64,000 nt of DNA from an uncultured Christensenellaceae bacterium (lineage in GTDB: Bacteria; Bacillota; Clostridia; Christensenellales; UBA3700): assembly GCA_910587685.1 (NCBI GenBank), contig CAJUMY010000004.1, forward strand, positions 62,001-126,000, read 5' to 3'. The notes beneath the pieces were generated by a model. It did no database searches. It was not told the DNA's origin and saw nothing but the letters and a program-made list of their open reading frames with translations. This document shows, in pieces, positions 1-8,400 of this stretch; position 1 is the stretch's first letter, and each line of letters opens with the position of its first letter. The translations under genes and the position numbers were made by a program.

Positions 1-122
1 TAAGACTTGATAACGTCAATTCCTGCGTGTTCGGCAAATTCCATACACTCACGAAGCTGACCTTCGATAGACGCTTCCGTTTGGTTGTCTGAACTGTATC
101 TTGCGTAAATGACTGCTCTCAT
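1..122 (-). CDS. Large serine recombinase, N-terminal fragment (runs off window)
   Basis: The reverse strand reads MRAVIYARYSSDNQTEASIE and onward for 40 codons before the window edge. This is the typical start of a large serine recombinase of the resolvase/invertase superfamily; the catalytic serine is expected in the ARYSS segment. Such enzymes excise and insert mobilizable elements and integrative elements of Clostridia. The ATG lies one base downstream of the stop of the preceding gene, so the two are probably translated together. The rest of the protein (usually 450-550 aa) and one end of the element lie to the left of the window. Family assignment is firm; subfamily cannot be told from 40 residues. 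Confidence 0.85.
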   Translation of the reverse strand, partial: MRAVIYARYSSDNQTEASIEGQLRECMEFAEHAGIDVIKS

Positions 123-123
123 T

Positions 124-1221
124 TTAACCTCTGTTCAATTTGTATTTTTCAGATAAAATATTGGTTGCATTTTTATGTTTGCTTAAAATAAATATATCCT
201 TAATATTTGATAATGTATTTGGGTCGTCTAGGTCATCTGTAGTTAAAGATAGCATGCTCGTTTGCCCTATAATTTTAGTTGTAGTTTTATCATTATCTAT
301 AACTTGTTTTATATCTTCTGTTAAAAAATAATCCTCCGCATAGAGTAAGACGATATAATTTATAACAGACAATTTTTCTTCTTCGGAAAGCTTCTTAAAT
401 TTTTTGTAAAAACTCCTATATCGAGTTTCATTATTATTGACAAAAAGAATAATTGCTGTTTTATTCTCAAGAGGAAAAATGCAAACATGTAATTCTTTTG
501 TTTTATATTTTGGATTATAGCAGTATATATCATTTATAATGTTACCGTCAAAATCAAGATAAAGTGTTATTTGTCCTTGATACGCAATTGGTGTAACATA
601 ATCTAATAGTTTATAATAAATCAGATAATATCCATCATTATCATCCTTTTTTAATAACGATTTAGCTTTTCTAATAGAAGTATAATATTCTTCATAATCC
701 ATTTCTTTTATGGCTTGAATACCTTCAATAAAGTTTTCTTTACCTATGGTTTTTTCTTTAAGAACATCATACATCTTTATTTCATCCATACGTTTGCTAA
801 TGGCTTTGAGACCATTTTTTAAGGCAATTTGAGCTAAAATCTTTGAAGAAGGTTTTTCGTTATAAGCTTTTGGATTTTCGTATTCTTGAAATACAACGCT
901 ATCACATTCACGGCAAATGAGTCTAAATGTGCCTGCCTCATTTATACCGTTTTCAGATTTTATGTAAAACGGATATTTAACTATTGAGTTGCAAGTACAA
1001 ACTTTTCCGTCCTTTTCTATATTTCTTAAACAAAACGCAGGGACAGTATGTGAGTTGCAAAAAGAAGTTTGTTCTTTGCCACAAATCAAGCAAGAAGAAG
1101 GTTTTGCACGATTTTTTGCCTCTCGCATAATGCGGCTCATAGTTTTGTTTATCTCAATCTTATCGCCGGTAAACTCACTATTCAATTTGTCACTATTTTC
1201 TTTTAAATTGAGTGCTTTCAT
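124..1221 (-). CDS. Unknown protein with Cys/His zinc-finger-like N-terminus
   Basis: A 365-aa protein I do not recognise as a named family. After about 40 residues it has CLICGKE, then a Cys, then NSHTVPAF, then CTC, then CRECD: a CxxC / SHxxP / CxxC layout seen in treble-clef and HNH-like zinc folds. The remaining roughly 250 residues contain no obvious motif or membrane segment. It sits in a minus-strand operon between an XRE regulator and a serine recombinase, one base from the recombinase start. That position suggests a function of the mobile element, either accessory to excision or cargo. A nuclease role would be inference only: no complete HNH catalytic set is evident. The start is uncertain; a purine-rich AAGGAT lies about 10-14 nt upstream. 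Confidence 0.7.
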   Translation of the reverse strand: MKALNLKENSDKLNSEFTGDKIEINKTMSRIMREAKNRAKPSSCLICGKEQTSFCNSHTVPAFCLRNIEKDGKVCTCNSIVKYPFYIKSENGINEAGTFRLICRECDSVVFQEYENPKAYNEKPSSKILAQIALKNGLKAISKRMDEIKMYDVLKEKTIGKENFIEGIQAIKEMDYEEYYTSIRKAKSLLKKDDNDGYYLIYYKLLDYVTPIAYQGQITLYLDFDGNIINDIYCYNPKYKTKELHVCIFPLENKTAIILFVNNNETRYRSFYKKFKKLSEEEKLSVINYIVLLYAEDYFLTEDIKQVIDNDKTTTKIIGQTSMLSLTTDDLDDPNTLSNIKDIFILSKHKNATNILSEKYKLNRG

Positions 1222-1288
1222 TAATCATTATAATCCTTGGTGTGTTATTTCATTTGGTTTAATTATTTCTCGTCATTAGACCAAAGCA

Positions 1289-1648
1289 TTATTCTTTTCC
1301 TTCTAAAATTTTCAATAGCGTTTCTTTCAATTTAGCATTTGCAGGAGAGGAAGGGTCGAAGCACATTTCGACAAACGCTTGCATTTGCTCGTTGTCTTGC
1401 CAAACCTTCGGCTGAAAATCATAGAGCTTCCCTTGTGGACTATCGCACCTACCGTATATATAGTCAAGTGATACGTCGAAGTAATCCGCATACCATAAAA
1501 GAATATTGCTCGGAACTTCCGATTGACTATTCTCATAACGGTTGACCGCAGACTGTACCATTTTGCCGTTTGCCTTTGCGATCTTTGCTTGTGATACTTT
1601 TGTGTTCTCGCGTAATGCTTTTAAGCGTTGACCTATAACTTTATTCAT
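1289..1648 (-). CDS. XRE-family (Cro/C1-type) transcriptional regulator
   Basis: A 119-aa protein with an N-terminal helix-turn-helix of about 65 residues (GQRLKALRENTKVSQAKIAK, then SAVNRYENSQSEVPSN and WYADYFDVSLDYIYGR). The YFDVSLDYIYGR ending is characteristic of small XRE regulators of Firmicute mobile elements. The C-terminal tail (about 45 aa) is acidic and probably dimerises. It is first in a minus-strand operon with the Cys/His protein and the serine recombinase. Its promoter lies back to back with the promoter of the plus-strand mobilization region, so it probably controls excision and transfer together. GAGGTG precedes the ATG at good spacing. Confidence 0.9.
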   Translation of the reverse strand: MNKVIGQRLKALRENTKVSQAKIAKANGKMVQSAVNRYENSQSEVPSNILLWYADYFDVSLDYIYGRCDSPQGKLYDFQPKVWQDNEQMQAFVEMCFDPSSPANAKLKETLLKILEGKE

Positions 1649-1666
1649 TGAATCACCTCAAAAGAG

Positions 1667-1695
1667 AGTATAACACACTAGAAAGATAATGTCAA
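1667..1695 (-). promoter_or_regulatory. Sigma-A promoter of the XRE-recombinase operon
   Basis: On the minus strand, TTGACA (1690-1695) and TATACT (1667-1672) are separated by exactly 17 bases, ending about 20 nt before the XRE start codon. This is close to a consensus promoter. XRE autoregulation is likely but no operator is evident. Confidence 0.8.
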
Positions 1696-1768
1696 TATAA
1701 TATCTGGGTTAATTTAATCTTTTCGACAAAACTTCCCACAAATCGCAAACATTTGTTTATATAATTTA

Positions 1769-1797
1769 TTGACTTGCTACTGCCATTGTGATAAAAT
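1769..1797 (+). promoter_or_regulatory. Sigma-A promoter of the structured RNA / mobilization transcript
   Basis: TTGACT (1769-1774) and TAAAAT (1792-1797) with a 17-base spacer predict a start near 1804, immediately before the run of hairpins at 1825-2066. It is divergent from the XRE promoter 70 bases away. Confidence 0.65.
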
Positions 1798-1824
1798 TCA
1801 TACTATACGATATAAGTCGTATTG

Positions 1825-2066
1825 TACCCTTTTGAGGGTAGAGTTCTGCGGTGGGCGTTAAAGAATTTGCCCATAGGATGCAGAAGGTTTTGGGCGGTAT
1901 AACCGCCTTGCCTTAGCTTACGGAAAGAGCGTAGGTTTTTTAGTTGTACGCAAAATTCGTATGCCGTGATAGGCTTTTATAAGTGTACAATTTTTTAGCT
2001 ATAACGACGTTCAATATCAACATTGAATCCGTGCGGAGCGTAATGCCGAGCGGATTTTTTGTCGTT
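1825..2066 (+). ncRNA. Candidate structured RNA upstream of the relaxase
   Basis: No gene is visible here, but the stretch folds into successive perfect helices: TACCCT/AGGGTA (1825-1830/1835-1840); TTCTGC/GCAGAA (1844-1849/1880-1885) enclosing TGGGC/GCCCA (1852-1856/1869-1873); GGCGGT/ACCGCC (1893-1898/1902-1907); TTGTAC/GTACAA (1944-1949/1985-1990). A second domain closes with AACGAC/GTCGTT (2003-2008/2061-2066) and contains TTCAAT/ATTGAA (2010-2015/2022-2027) and ATCCG/CGGAT (2027-2031/2051-2055). An 11-base direct repeat TTTTTAGCTAT flanks the second domain (1992-2002 and 2070-2080). It begins about 20 nt after a good promoter and ends before the oriT-like hairpin and relaxase. It could be a stand-alone RNA or a long regulatory leader. 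I could not match it to a named RNA family. Confidence 0.55.
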
Positions 2067-2129
2067 GTATTTTTAGCTATCTACCACCTTTTGCGTGGAC
2101 GAGATAAATATATTTTGGAGGTAAACACA

Positions 2130-2150
2130 ATGATTTTCAAACCGCCATAA
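2130..2150 (+). CDS. Six-codon leader ORF with strong ribosome binding site
   Basis: TTTGGAGGT (2114-2122) is a strong Shine-Dalgarno at ideal spacing to ATG 2130, which opens only MIFKPP then TAA. An almost perfect binding site in front of six codons suggests a leader peptide, or the decayed start of a lost gene. It lies between the structured RNA region and the oriT-like hairpin. Confidence 0.3.
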   Translation: MIFKPP

Positions 2151-2202
2151 TACGGCAAGCAAACGGAAAGCAACTGCATAGGAAACAACTTATCGCCGAG
2201 CA

Positions 2203-2224
2203 TAAGTGTAGCTCACTACACTTA
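2203..2224 (+). other. Candidate origin of transfer (oriT) hairpin for the MobV relaxase
   Basis: TAAGTGTAG (2203-2211) and CTACACTTA (2216-2224) form a perfect 9-bp inverted repeat with a 4-base loop. A TAAGTNTAG-type stem just upstream of the relaxase gene is the usual arrangement for MobV/Pre proteins, whose oriT is a short hairpin of this form. A second small palindrome, CTTAGCAAGCTAAG, abuts it at 2221-2234. The nick site is not determined here. Confidence 0.6.
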
Positions 2225-2283
2225 GCAAGCTAAGTTGCGTTCGCCCTGCGGGGCTTTCGACCGCACGACAAAACAGAGATTTT

Positions 2284-2302
2284 AAGGAGGATTTTAAGTA
2301 TA
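2284..2302 (+). promoter_or_regulatory. Ribosome binding site pointing to an ATA start for mobV
   Basis: AAGGAGG (2284-2290) is followed 9 bases later by ATA (2300-2302), which opens ISYLVCHMEKYKR in the relaxase frame. MobV proteins usually begin close to this (M-S-Y...). The first ATG in frame is at 2321, 30 bases from the binding site and too far to use it. Either ATA is the start codon or an ancestral ATG has mutated. Confidence 0.45.
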
Positions 2303-2320
2303 AGTTATTTAGTATGCCAT

Positions 2321-3310
2321 ATGGAAAAGTATAAACGGCAAGACGTTACGCCCGTTGAAAAAGAGAACGAAAGAGATGAGAACTATCAAGGCACTAATCC
2401 GCAAATAGACAGCGAGAGAACAAACGGAAACTATCACTTGATATATCCACAGGGCAAGTACATAGAGATGATTAACAAGCGGCTTGATACTCTTACACTC
2501 AAAAGGAAAATTCGCTCGGACGCTATCCTAATGAACTCGTTTGTAATCGGATCGGACGGAGAGTTTTTCAAGGGTATGCGAGCTTGGGAACAACACGCTT
2601 TCTTTGAAGATTGCACCCGCTTCTTTATGGAAAAGTACGGCTATGAAAATATGCTGTCCGCGGTAGTCCACGTGGACGAAACAACACCGCACCTGCACTT
2701 AAATTTCGTGCCTATCAATGACGGACGATTGAGTAGCAAAAGCCTATTCGACAGACAGAAACTTGCGGAACTGCAAACCGAGCTATGGGAACAAGTCGGA
2801 AAGAAATACGGTTTACAACGTGGTAAGGAAAACAGTCAGGCAACGCATATTACAGCCGCAGAACATAAGGCAAAAGTCATTGTGCAATCGGCGGAACAAA
2901 AGCGAGATGAGATTGACAGACAGACCGAGCAAAAGCAAGACGAACTTGACGGACTTACCCAAACGATTGAAGCGGTAACGCAAGCGATAGGCAAGCCTAT
3001 ACCAAAAAAGAAGAAACAAGCTGCGGACGAAATCACGGCTTTAAGAGCAAGGAACGCCGTACTCGAAGAAGAAGTCAAGCGAGCAAACAAAGACCGTACA
3101 GACCTATTCAGAGAGTACACAAGAGAGAAACGACGAGCGGACGAATACGAAAAGACCGTACAAGAAGTTGCGGAAATCAAGGCGGTACTGCCCGAAGGTT
3201 ACGACCAACTGTTACAGGACGTGCAGTATGAAAAAGCCGAAAGATACGAAAGAGAACGGCAACGAAATCTCGCCCGTATTCACGGACGATACAGCGACCA
3301 CCAAATGTAA
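2321..3310 (+). CDS. MobV/Pre-type plasmid mobilization relaxase
   Basis: A relaxase that nicks its oriT and leads single-stranded DNA into a recipient using the conjugation channel of a helper element. The MobV signature is clear: a metal-binding HVDETTPHLHLNFVP segment (about residues 119-133), an upstream NSFVIGSDGEFF strand, and a long C-terminal coiled coil rich in Lys/Glu/Arg (about 185-320). Length (329 aa from this ATG) is short for MobV but complete at the catalytic domain. Homology and the ribosome binding site suggest that translation begins seven codons upstream at an ATA (2300). The following gene starts 40 bases after the stop. The oriT-like hairpin at 2203-2224 and the serine recombinase at the left edge make this a mobilizable element rather than a self-transferring one. 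Confidence 0.93.
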   Translation: MEKYKRQDVTPVEKENERDENYQGTNPQIDSERTNGNYHLIYPQGKYIEMINKRLDTLTLKRKIRSDAILMNSFVIGSDGEFFKGMRAWEQHAFFEDCTRFFMEKYGYENMLSAVVHVDETTPHLHLNFVPINDGRLSSKSLFDRQKLAELQTELWEQVGKKYGLQRGKENSQATHITAAEHKAKVIVQSAEQKRDEIDRQTEQKQDELDGLTQTIEAVTQAIGKPIPKKKKQAADEITALRARNAVLEEEVKRANKDRTDLFREYTREKRRADEYEKTVQEVAEIKAVLPEGYDQLLQDVQYEKAERYERERQRNLARIHGRYSDHQM

Positions 3311-3350
3311 ACTTAATAACCGCTTATAAGGAGGAAAACGCCAACAGTTA

Positions 3351-3539
3351 ATGTCAAGACGGAAAAAGAACACCACAGGGATACCCGATTTTGAAATCGA
3401 TTCCCTTGCAAGAGCATTATTGCCCGCTATACAAGCCTACTTTGAAACCGAAGAAGGACAAAGAGAGTTTGCGGCGTGGCAAGCCGAAAGGCAACAAAAA
3501 CAACTGAATAATAAATTGAATAATAAAGAATCCCGTTAA
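3351..3539 (+). CDS. Small conserved mobile-element protein
   Basis: A 62-aa basic/acidic protein beginning MSRRKKNTTGIPDFEIDSLA, followed by an amphipathic stretch (ALLPAIQAYFETEEGQREF) and a polar Gln/Asn/Lys tail. Small proteins of this kind directly follow relaxase genes in clostridial mobilizable elements; the function is unknown. AAGGAGG (3329-3335) lies 15-16 bases before the ATG, wider than ideal, but no closer start exists in frame. A strong terminator follows at 3671. Confidence 0.7.
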   Translation: MSRRKKNTTGIPDFEIDSLARALLPAIQAYFETEEGQREFAAWQAERQQKQLNNKLNNKESR

Positions 3540-3670
3540 ATCGTATAGGGATAGCCGTTGAAAAAGACGGATAAGGAAAACCGCTATATAGTGAAGCGGT
3601 ATATAAATGAAAGATACATAAAAACAATGTTAAAAGGTTGCGCCGAATATTAGAAACCTATATAACGGCA

Positions 3671-3701
3671 AGAGGCAGAGCTAAAAGCTCTGCCTCTTTT
3701 T
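3671..3701 (+). terminator. Intrinsic terminator after the mobilization operon
   Basis: AGAGGCAGAGCT / AGCTCTGCCTCT, a perfect 12-bp stem with a 3-base loop, runs into TTTT. It ends the mobV transcript just before the IS30 copy. Confidence 0.9.
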
Positions 3702-3710
3702 ATATATGGG

Positions 3711-3734
3711 TGAATTATACTATCAAGTGCAACA
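3711..3734 (+). repeat. IS30 left inverted repeat
   Basis: Twenty-four bases beginning TGAATTATAC and ending AAGTGCAACA; partner of the repeat at 4767-4790. Confidence 0.85.
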
Positions 3735-3812
3735 GGTGAGAATAAAAAAAGAGTTCATATAAATCAATGTGTTATAATTAGTTTGCAACAACAAAAAACA
3801 CAGGAGAAATAT

Positions 3813-4778
3813 ATGAACTACACCCATCTTACCATAGAAGAACGCGCTTGTCTACGAAAATATTACGTTGAAGGAAAAAGTTACAGAGAAATAGCACGGT
3901 TGCTCGGGAGGAACGTAAGCACAATCTCGCGCGAGATTGCTCGCAATTACACTCACCGTTACGCCATAAATACATACTACCCGCACACAGCGCAAAAGTA
4001 ATATCTGCTTCGCCGCTCATTCTGTCACATGGGAATGTTTTGGAATAAAGAAGTAATTGCTTACATAAATGAAAAGTTACAGTTAACGTGGTCACCGGAA
4101 CAAATAGCGAGTACGCCGTGTCATTTAAAGATGCCTACATTTAAAACGATATATCGTTGGATATATGAAAAGTATTTGGCAGGCGGGAACGTTAAAGTAT
4201 TACGGAAGAAAGGCAAAACGAGGAAACGGCTTGGAAACGGCGGAAGATTTACAATGGGGAAAAGTATACGAAAACGAGATAAAAGCGTATATAAACGCAA
4301 AGAATTCGGACATTGGGAAGCAGATACGGTAGTATCCGGACGAGGAAAGACGAAAGCCTGTTTTGCAACGCTTGCGGAAAGAAAGACAAGATTTTATATA
4401 GCAATTAAGATACCGAACAGAAACGGTGAAACAATGGCGAGAGCAATAATACAAGCATTGGGCAAGCTGCCGAAAGGAGCAGTTAAGACGATAACTTGTG
4501 ACAGAGGCAGCGAATTTGCTAATTGGCGACAGGTTGAAAAAGAACTTAATTGTGATATGTATTTTGCAGACCCGTATTGTGCTTGGCGGAAAGGAACGAA
4601 TGAGAACCTGAACGGTTTATTGAGAGAATTTTATCCCAAGGGCAGAAATCTTTCTCGCGTTTCTAAAAAAACGCTCGAAAAAAATCTGGCGTTAATTAAC
4701 GCCAGACCGAAAAAGGTTTTGGGCTTTAAAAAACCCGTTTATTTATTTAACTTTTTTTTAACTAAGTGTTGCACTTAG
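3813..4778 (+). pseudogene. IS30-family transposase, interrupted by an in-frame stop
   Basis: The N-terminal part (MNYTHLTIEERACLRKYY, then SYREIARLLGRNVSTISREI) is the IS30 helix-turn-helix. The second part has the integrase DDE core: HWEADTVVSGRG (first Asp), ITCDRGSEFANW (second Asp) and the WRKGTNENLNGLLREFYPKG region (Glu). A TAA at 3999-4001 interrupts the frame between HTAQK and YLLRRSFCH; both halves are in the same frame, so this is one nonsense change, not a frameshift. Without read-through the copy cannot make a full transposase. A binding site (AGGAG) precedes ATG 3813, so I use that rather than ATG 3783. Confidence 0.88.
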
Positions 4779-4790
4779 TTTGACAATTCA
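4767..4790 (-). repeat. IS30 right inverted repeat
   Basis: On the minus strand, TGAATTGTCA to AAGTGCAACA; matches the left repeat at both ends and differs in the middle. Confidence 0.85.
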
Positions 4791-4984
4791 CTATATGAGT
4801 ATAACTTTAAGTTATATTTAATAAATCATAATAATTCTCTATTTTTCGGTGTAACACAAAACTACTTAATTATAGACACATTCTAACTTGTTGACCATCC
4901 ATTTGGGCTAGCACTAACTTCAATAAAAAAGTTGTAAAAATTTTATTTTATCCTTATTGTTGATTTGCAAACTACAACTAGCAC

Positions 4985-5013
4985 TTGCAATTTTTGCAAT
5001 TGTTTGCTACAAT
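4985..5013 (+). promoter_or_regulatory. Promoter of the NACHT / nucleotide-sugar operon
   Basis: TTGCAA (4985-4990) and TACAAT (5008-5013) with a 17-base spacer, 57 bases before the first start codon. The leader that follows contains an ACAATA / TATTGT inverted repeat. The rest of 4791-5054 is AT-rich and shows no gene. Confidence 0.6.
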
Positions 5014-5069
5014 ATTTATTGTCGAAAAATAAAATATTGTGTCGATAAAATTTAATGAGGGCTGTCATT

Positions 5070-5477
5070 GTGATAAATTGTCTTTTAGCCGCTTTAGAGT
5101 GGAGTGATGTTGCTGATGCTGTGTATGTATTAGTGGGTGCTATTTTAGGGATGGCATCGTCCTTGCTTATTGGCTGGGGAGCCAAACGATATGGAATACG
5201 CCGATTAAAAAAGATGTTACGAGTGGAATTAAATGGCATCAAGCAAGAGGTAGAGGACAATATTGCAGACAGTGGCGAAATTATTCTTCCTTCACCGATT
5301 TGGAATTTTATTGGACAAACATCTACATTATTGGATTTAAAAGTAAGCGACTATAAAAAGGTAGTAGCGATCCATGGCGCAATTATTGCGTTTAAGGAAA
5401 CAGAAAGCAATAGTGCCACTCGTAGTGAAGCCAATAGACGTAATTTTATCAAGGAAATAAACGAGAATACATTTTGA
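5070..5477 (+). CDS. Small membrane-anchored protein, first gene of the NACHT operon
   Basis: About 135 aa, not recognised as a known family. A hydrophobic segment (YVLVGAILGMASSLLIGWGA, roughly residues 20-40) should span the membrane once, followed by a strongly basic patch (KRYGIRRLKKML) and a soluble, likely cytoplasmic domain of about 85 residues. GAGGG at 5058-5062 favours GTG 5070 over ATG 5055, which has no binding site. Only 17 bases separate it from the NACHT gene, so the two are co-expressed. I infer, without direct proof, that it is the membrane partner or effector of the NACHT protein, as seen in other STAND-based systems with small transmembrane proteins. Confidence 0.7.
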   Translation: MINCLLAALEWSDVADAVYVLVGAILGMASSLLIGWGAKRYGIRRLKKMLRVELNGIKQEVEDNIADSGEIILPSPIWNFIGQTSTLLDLKVSDYKKVVAIHGAIIAFKETESNSATRSEANRRNFIKEINENTF

Positions 5478-5494
5478 TTGAATAGGTAAAACAT

Positions 5495-8400
5495 ATGAGT
5501 ACGAAGCATATTAGGATAATTAAAAAACTTGATGATATTCTTGGTTCTCTTCTAGAGAAAACCAAAATCCTGTGTAGCAATGTAAATCTATTTGGTGGAA
5601 GTATATCTAATGCCTCTCTATATGGTATTTATATTCCGATGCCAACAAATTTCAAGCTTAATGTAGCGATTAAAAATCACGAAATTGAATGTATCGAGGA
5701 AGAGAGAGTATATCGGGATGATACGCTAAAATATTCTAAAGGTATAAATGAGAACATAAAAAAGCTTGGAGGTCAAGTATCAAGCATTTTAAGAGATGGG
5801 TTGGCTAATCATGTGAAAAATGGAGATGAATATAATTTTCCGGATCCCCATGATAGACCCCTGATTATGAGTGCACCTTGGGCAGATGGCTATAAAAAGA
5901 ACTATTGGACGCTGAATGTTTTTGATATAGTATCTATTTACGATCGAGTAGCGTTATTGGGGAAGCCCGGGACAGGTAAAAGTACGGCGTTGAAGTATCT
6001 GGCTTCTACGCTGATTGAAAATATTCTAACGAACGAACAGATGACAAGTGTTGATGTCTTGTCTGATAAACTTTTTGCTGAGAATTATATCCCCATTTAT
6101 ATTGAATTCAGAAAATTGGCTAACTGGTGGAATGAAGAGGTTGAGGCAACAAGAATAGGAAATGAAGAGAGAATTAATCTTGGTCTAATTACGCGGTATC
6201 TGTATAGTCAAGCGGGAATAAGTTATATCAATGGAACGAGATTGCCGAGCCAGAATAAATATATTTTTATGTTCGATGGGATAGACGAAATCCCTCAGGG
6301 CATAAATAATATTGATCATGCCTTTTCTCAGAGTGCGCTAAATTATCTCGTGGGTGAAATTGCCAGGACATATGGGGGCGAGAATAAAGAGGTTAAAATT
6401 TTATTCTCTTCAAGAATAGACGAGTTCAATAGCTATTCGTTCAACAATTTTGAAGTTGCAGAGCTGGTTTCGATGAATGAATATATAGCGATTGATTTAA
6501 TTGATAGAATAAAAACATTATGCAATGATGAATGTACGGATCCTAGGGGGTTATTGGCAGAATTAAAGGAAAAAGGATTTGGCGATGACATCGTTTTCAA
6601 TCCGATGCTGTTGTCTCTATTATCATTTGTTGCTATAGATAAAGGTAAAGGGAAATTGCCGGACAATAAATGCGAGGTATTGCGAGAGAGTATAGAATTA
6701 TTACTTAAAAGATGGGCGACAAAGGGTGAAAATAAACCGGCTTTCTTCAGTCAATTTGAACAGGAGGGCAATTTATACGGACAAGCTATCTTTAAGGAGT
6801 TAGAGAAATTTGCCTACGAGTCGGAAGAAAATGGTCAAATTAGCATTGCGGTTCTATATAGTTTTATGCGTAGAGAACAAAGTAACGCAAATTCAATCAT
6901 GGACTATTTATCAAAAACGGCAGGGTTGATTGTCGAAGATACAGAGTTATCGGCTAAATTTGCACACAAAAGTTTCAGATCGTATTTAGCTGCGTCATAT
7001 ATTTGTAATCAAGCCAATGTCGTTGAATTGTTGCTGAAAGAAGTTGATAAAAGCATAGCTATTGGTGGAATTAATGAAACATTGACGCTAGCTGTGGAGA
7101 TATTATTAGATGATAATTCTCAAGGTTACACGTTAGAGTCGTTTGTTTCGCAGAGTCTGGATAAGTATAGCGATTATGATTTATGCGTTTGGTTTATTGG
7201 TAAGATTGTAAGCGGCAGAGAGGGGAAATTTTATAAAGAAAGGATTATTCACAATACATATATTACAACGAAATTATTAGAAAAATTGGGGTCAGTATTT
7301 CATGAATCCAATCAAATACCACCGAATAAGCGTATAGAGTGTGGATATTTTCTTGGTCAACTCGGTGATCAGCGAGAAGGTATCGGAAACACCGAAGCTA
7401 ATTTATCGGACATCGTTTGGTGCCCTGTAAATAAGTGCGAATTAGAATTTGGTCTTACGAAGGTCGCACGTGATATGGTGTCAAAAACTCCGTGGGGTGC
7501 CGATATTGATTTTTCAAGGGAATGCACGAAAAAGGGCGAAACCATCAAAATGGATATTGATGAATTTGAAATATCCAAATATCCCGTTACTGTGGCGCAA
7601 TTTACAGCATTTTTACAAGACAATGACGGATATAAAAATAAAAGGTGGTATACATGGTCAGGGGCAAGTTTAGACTATTATAACGGTGTTGTGATTAAGA
7701 CAATTCCAAAAGAAAATGCCACTGATTACTATTTCGATTTTTATTTGCCCAAATTATTTCGAATACCAAATCTGCCTATCACTCACGTCCCGTTCTTTGT
7801 TGCCATAGCATTTTGTAAGTGGTTAACAGAAAAAATGAATGACGGAACAGAGGTGCGGTTGCCTACTGAAATGGAGTGGGAGACCGCTGTGAAAATGCGG
7901 GGAGGTCAAGTATATGAATGGGGCGATGATGGTGTCAATTCAGATTGGCAAGATCAATTTGTTACCAATAATTGTAACTGCCTGGGCACCAAAATATATC
8001 GAGTGTGTCCAGTGGGGTCATTCAATGATACTAAGGAGAGGACGCCGGTTGATTTAACAGGAAATGTTTGGGAATGGACATCGTCCTACTTTACTGACAC
8101 ACTTGGAATAGTAAGTGTAAACACAACTATTAACACAATCGAAAATAAACATCTGACAACGGACAACGCCAAAAACTTACTCATTACCGCTAGAGGGGGG
8201 TCGCTGCATAATGGTTTGAATGGCTTGCGCGTTTCATTCCGCGGAAGAGATCCGATTCTTGCCGATGCTGCCGATCGTCATTCATTTAGGGTCGTACGCA
8301 CAAAACCGCGAACGATAAGTTATTATGAAGAGAGAAAACTAGCGAAGGGAAATAATAAGAATGGAGTGGCAGAAGGTTACGGGCTTCCTGTAAATCGAGG

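Larger units (their letters stand above)
3711..4790 (+). mobile_element. IS30-family insertion sequence (1080 bp)
   Basis: Bounded by 24-bp imperfect inverted repeats that share TGAATT at the outer end and AAGTGCAACA at the inner end. It carries one transposase gene in the IS30 style, now interrupted by a stop. The transposase stop codon lies inside the right repeat, as is common for compact IS elements. I see no convincing direct target duplication: the left flank ends GGG, the right begins CTA. It separates the mobilization genes from the NACHT operon. Confidence 0.88.

Noticed and set aside
3783..4778. Programmed frameshift in the IS30 transposase
   Set aside because: Both open parts are in the same reading frame (3783 and 4029 differ by a multiple of three); the break is a single TAA stop, so no frameshift is needed.
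7545..8310. Diversity-generating retroelement variable region in the FGE-like domain
   Set aside because: The C-type-lectin/FGE fold is a common target, but there is no reverse transcriptase, accessory gene or template repeat in the window, and the C-terminal region lacks the adenine-rich Asn-codon pattern.
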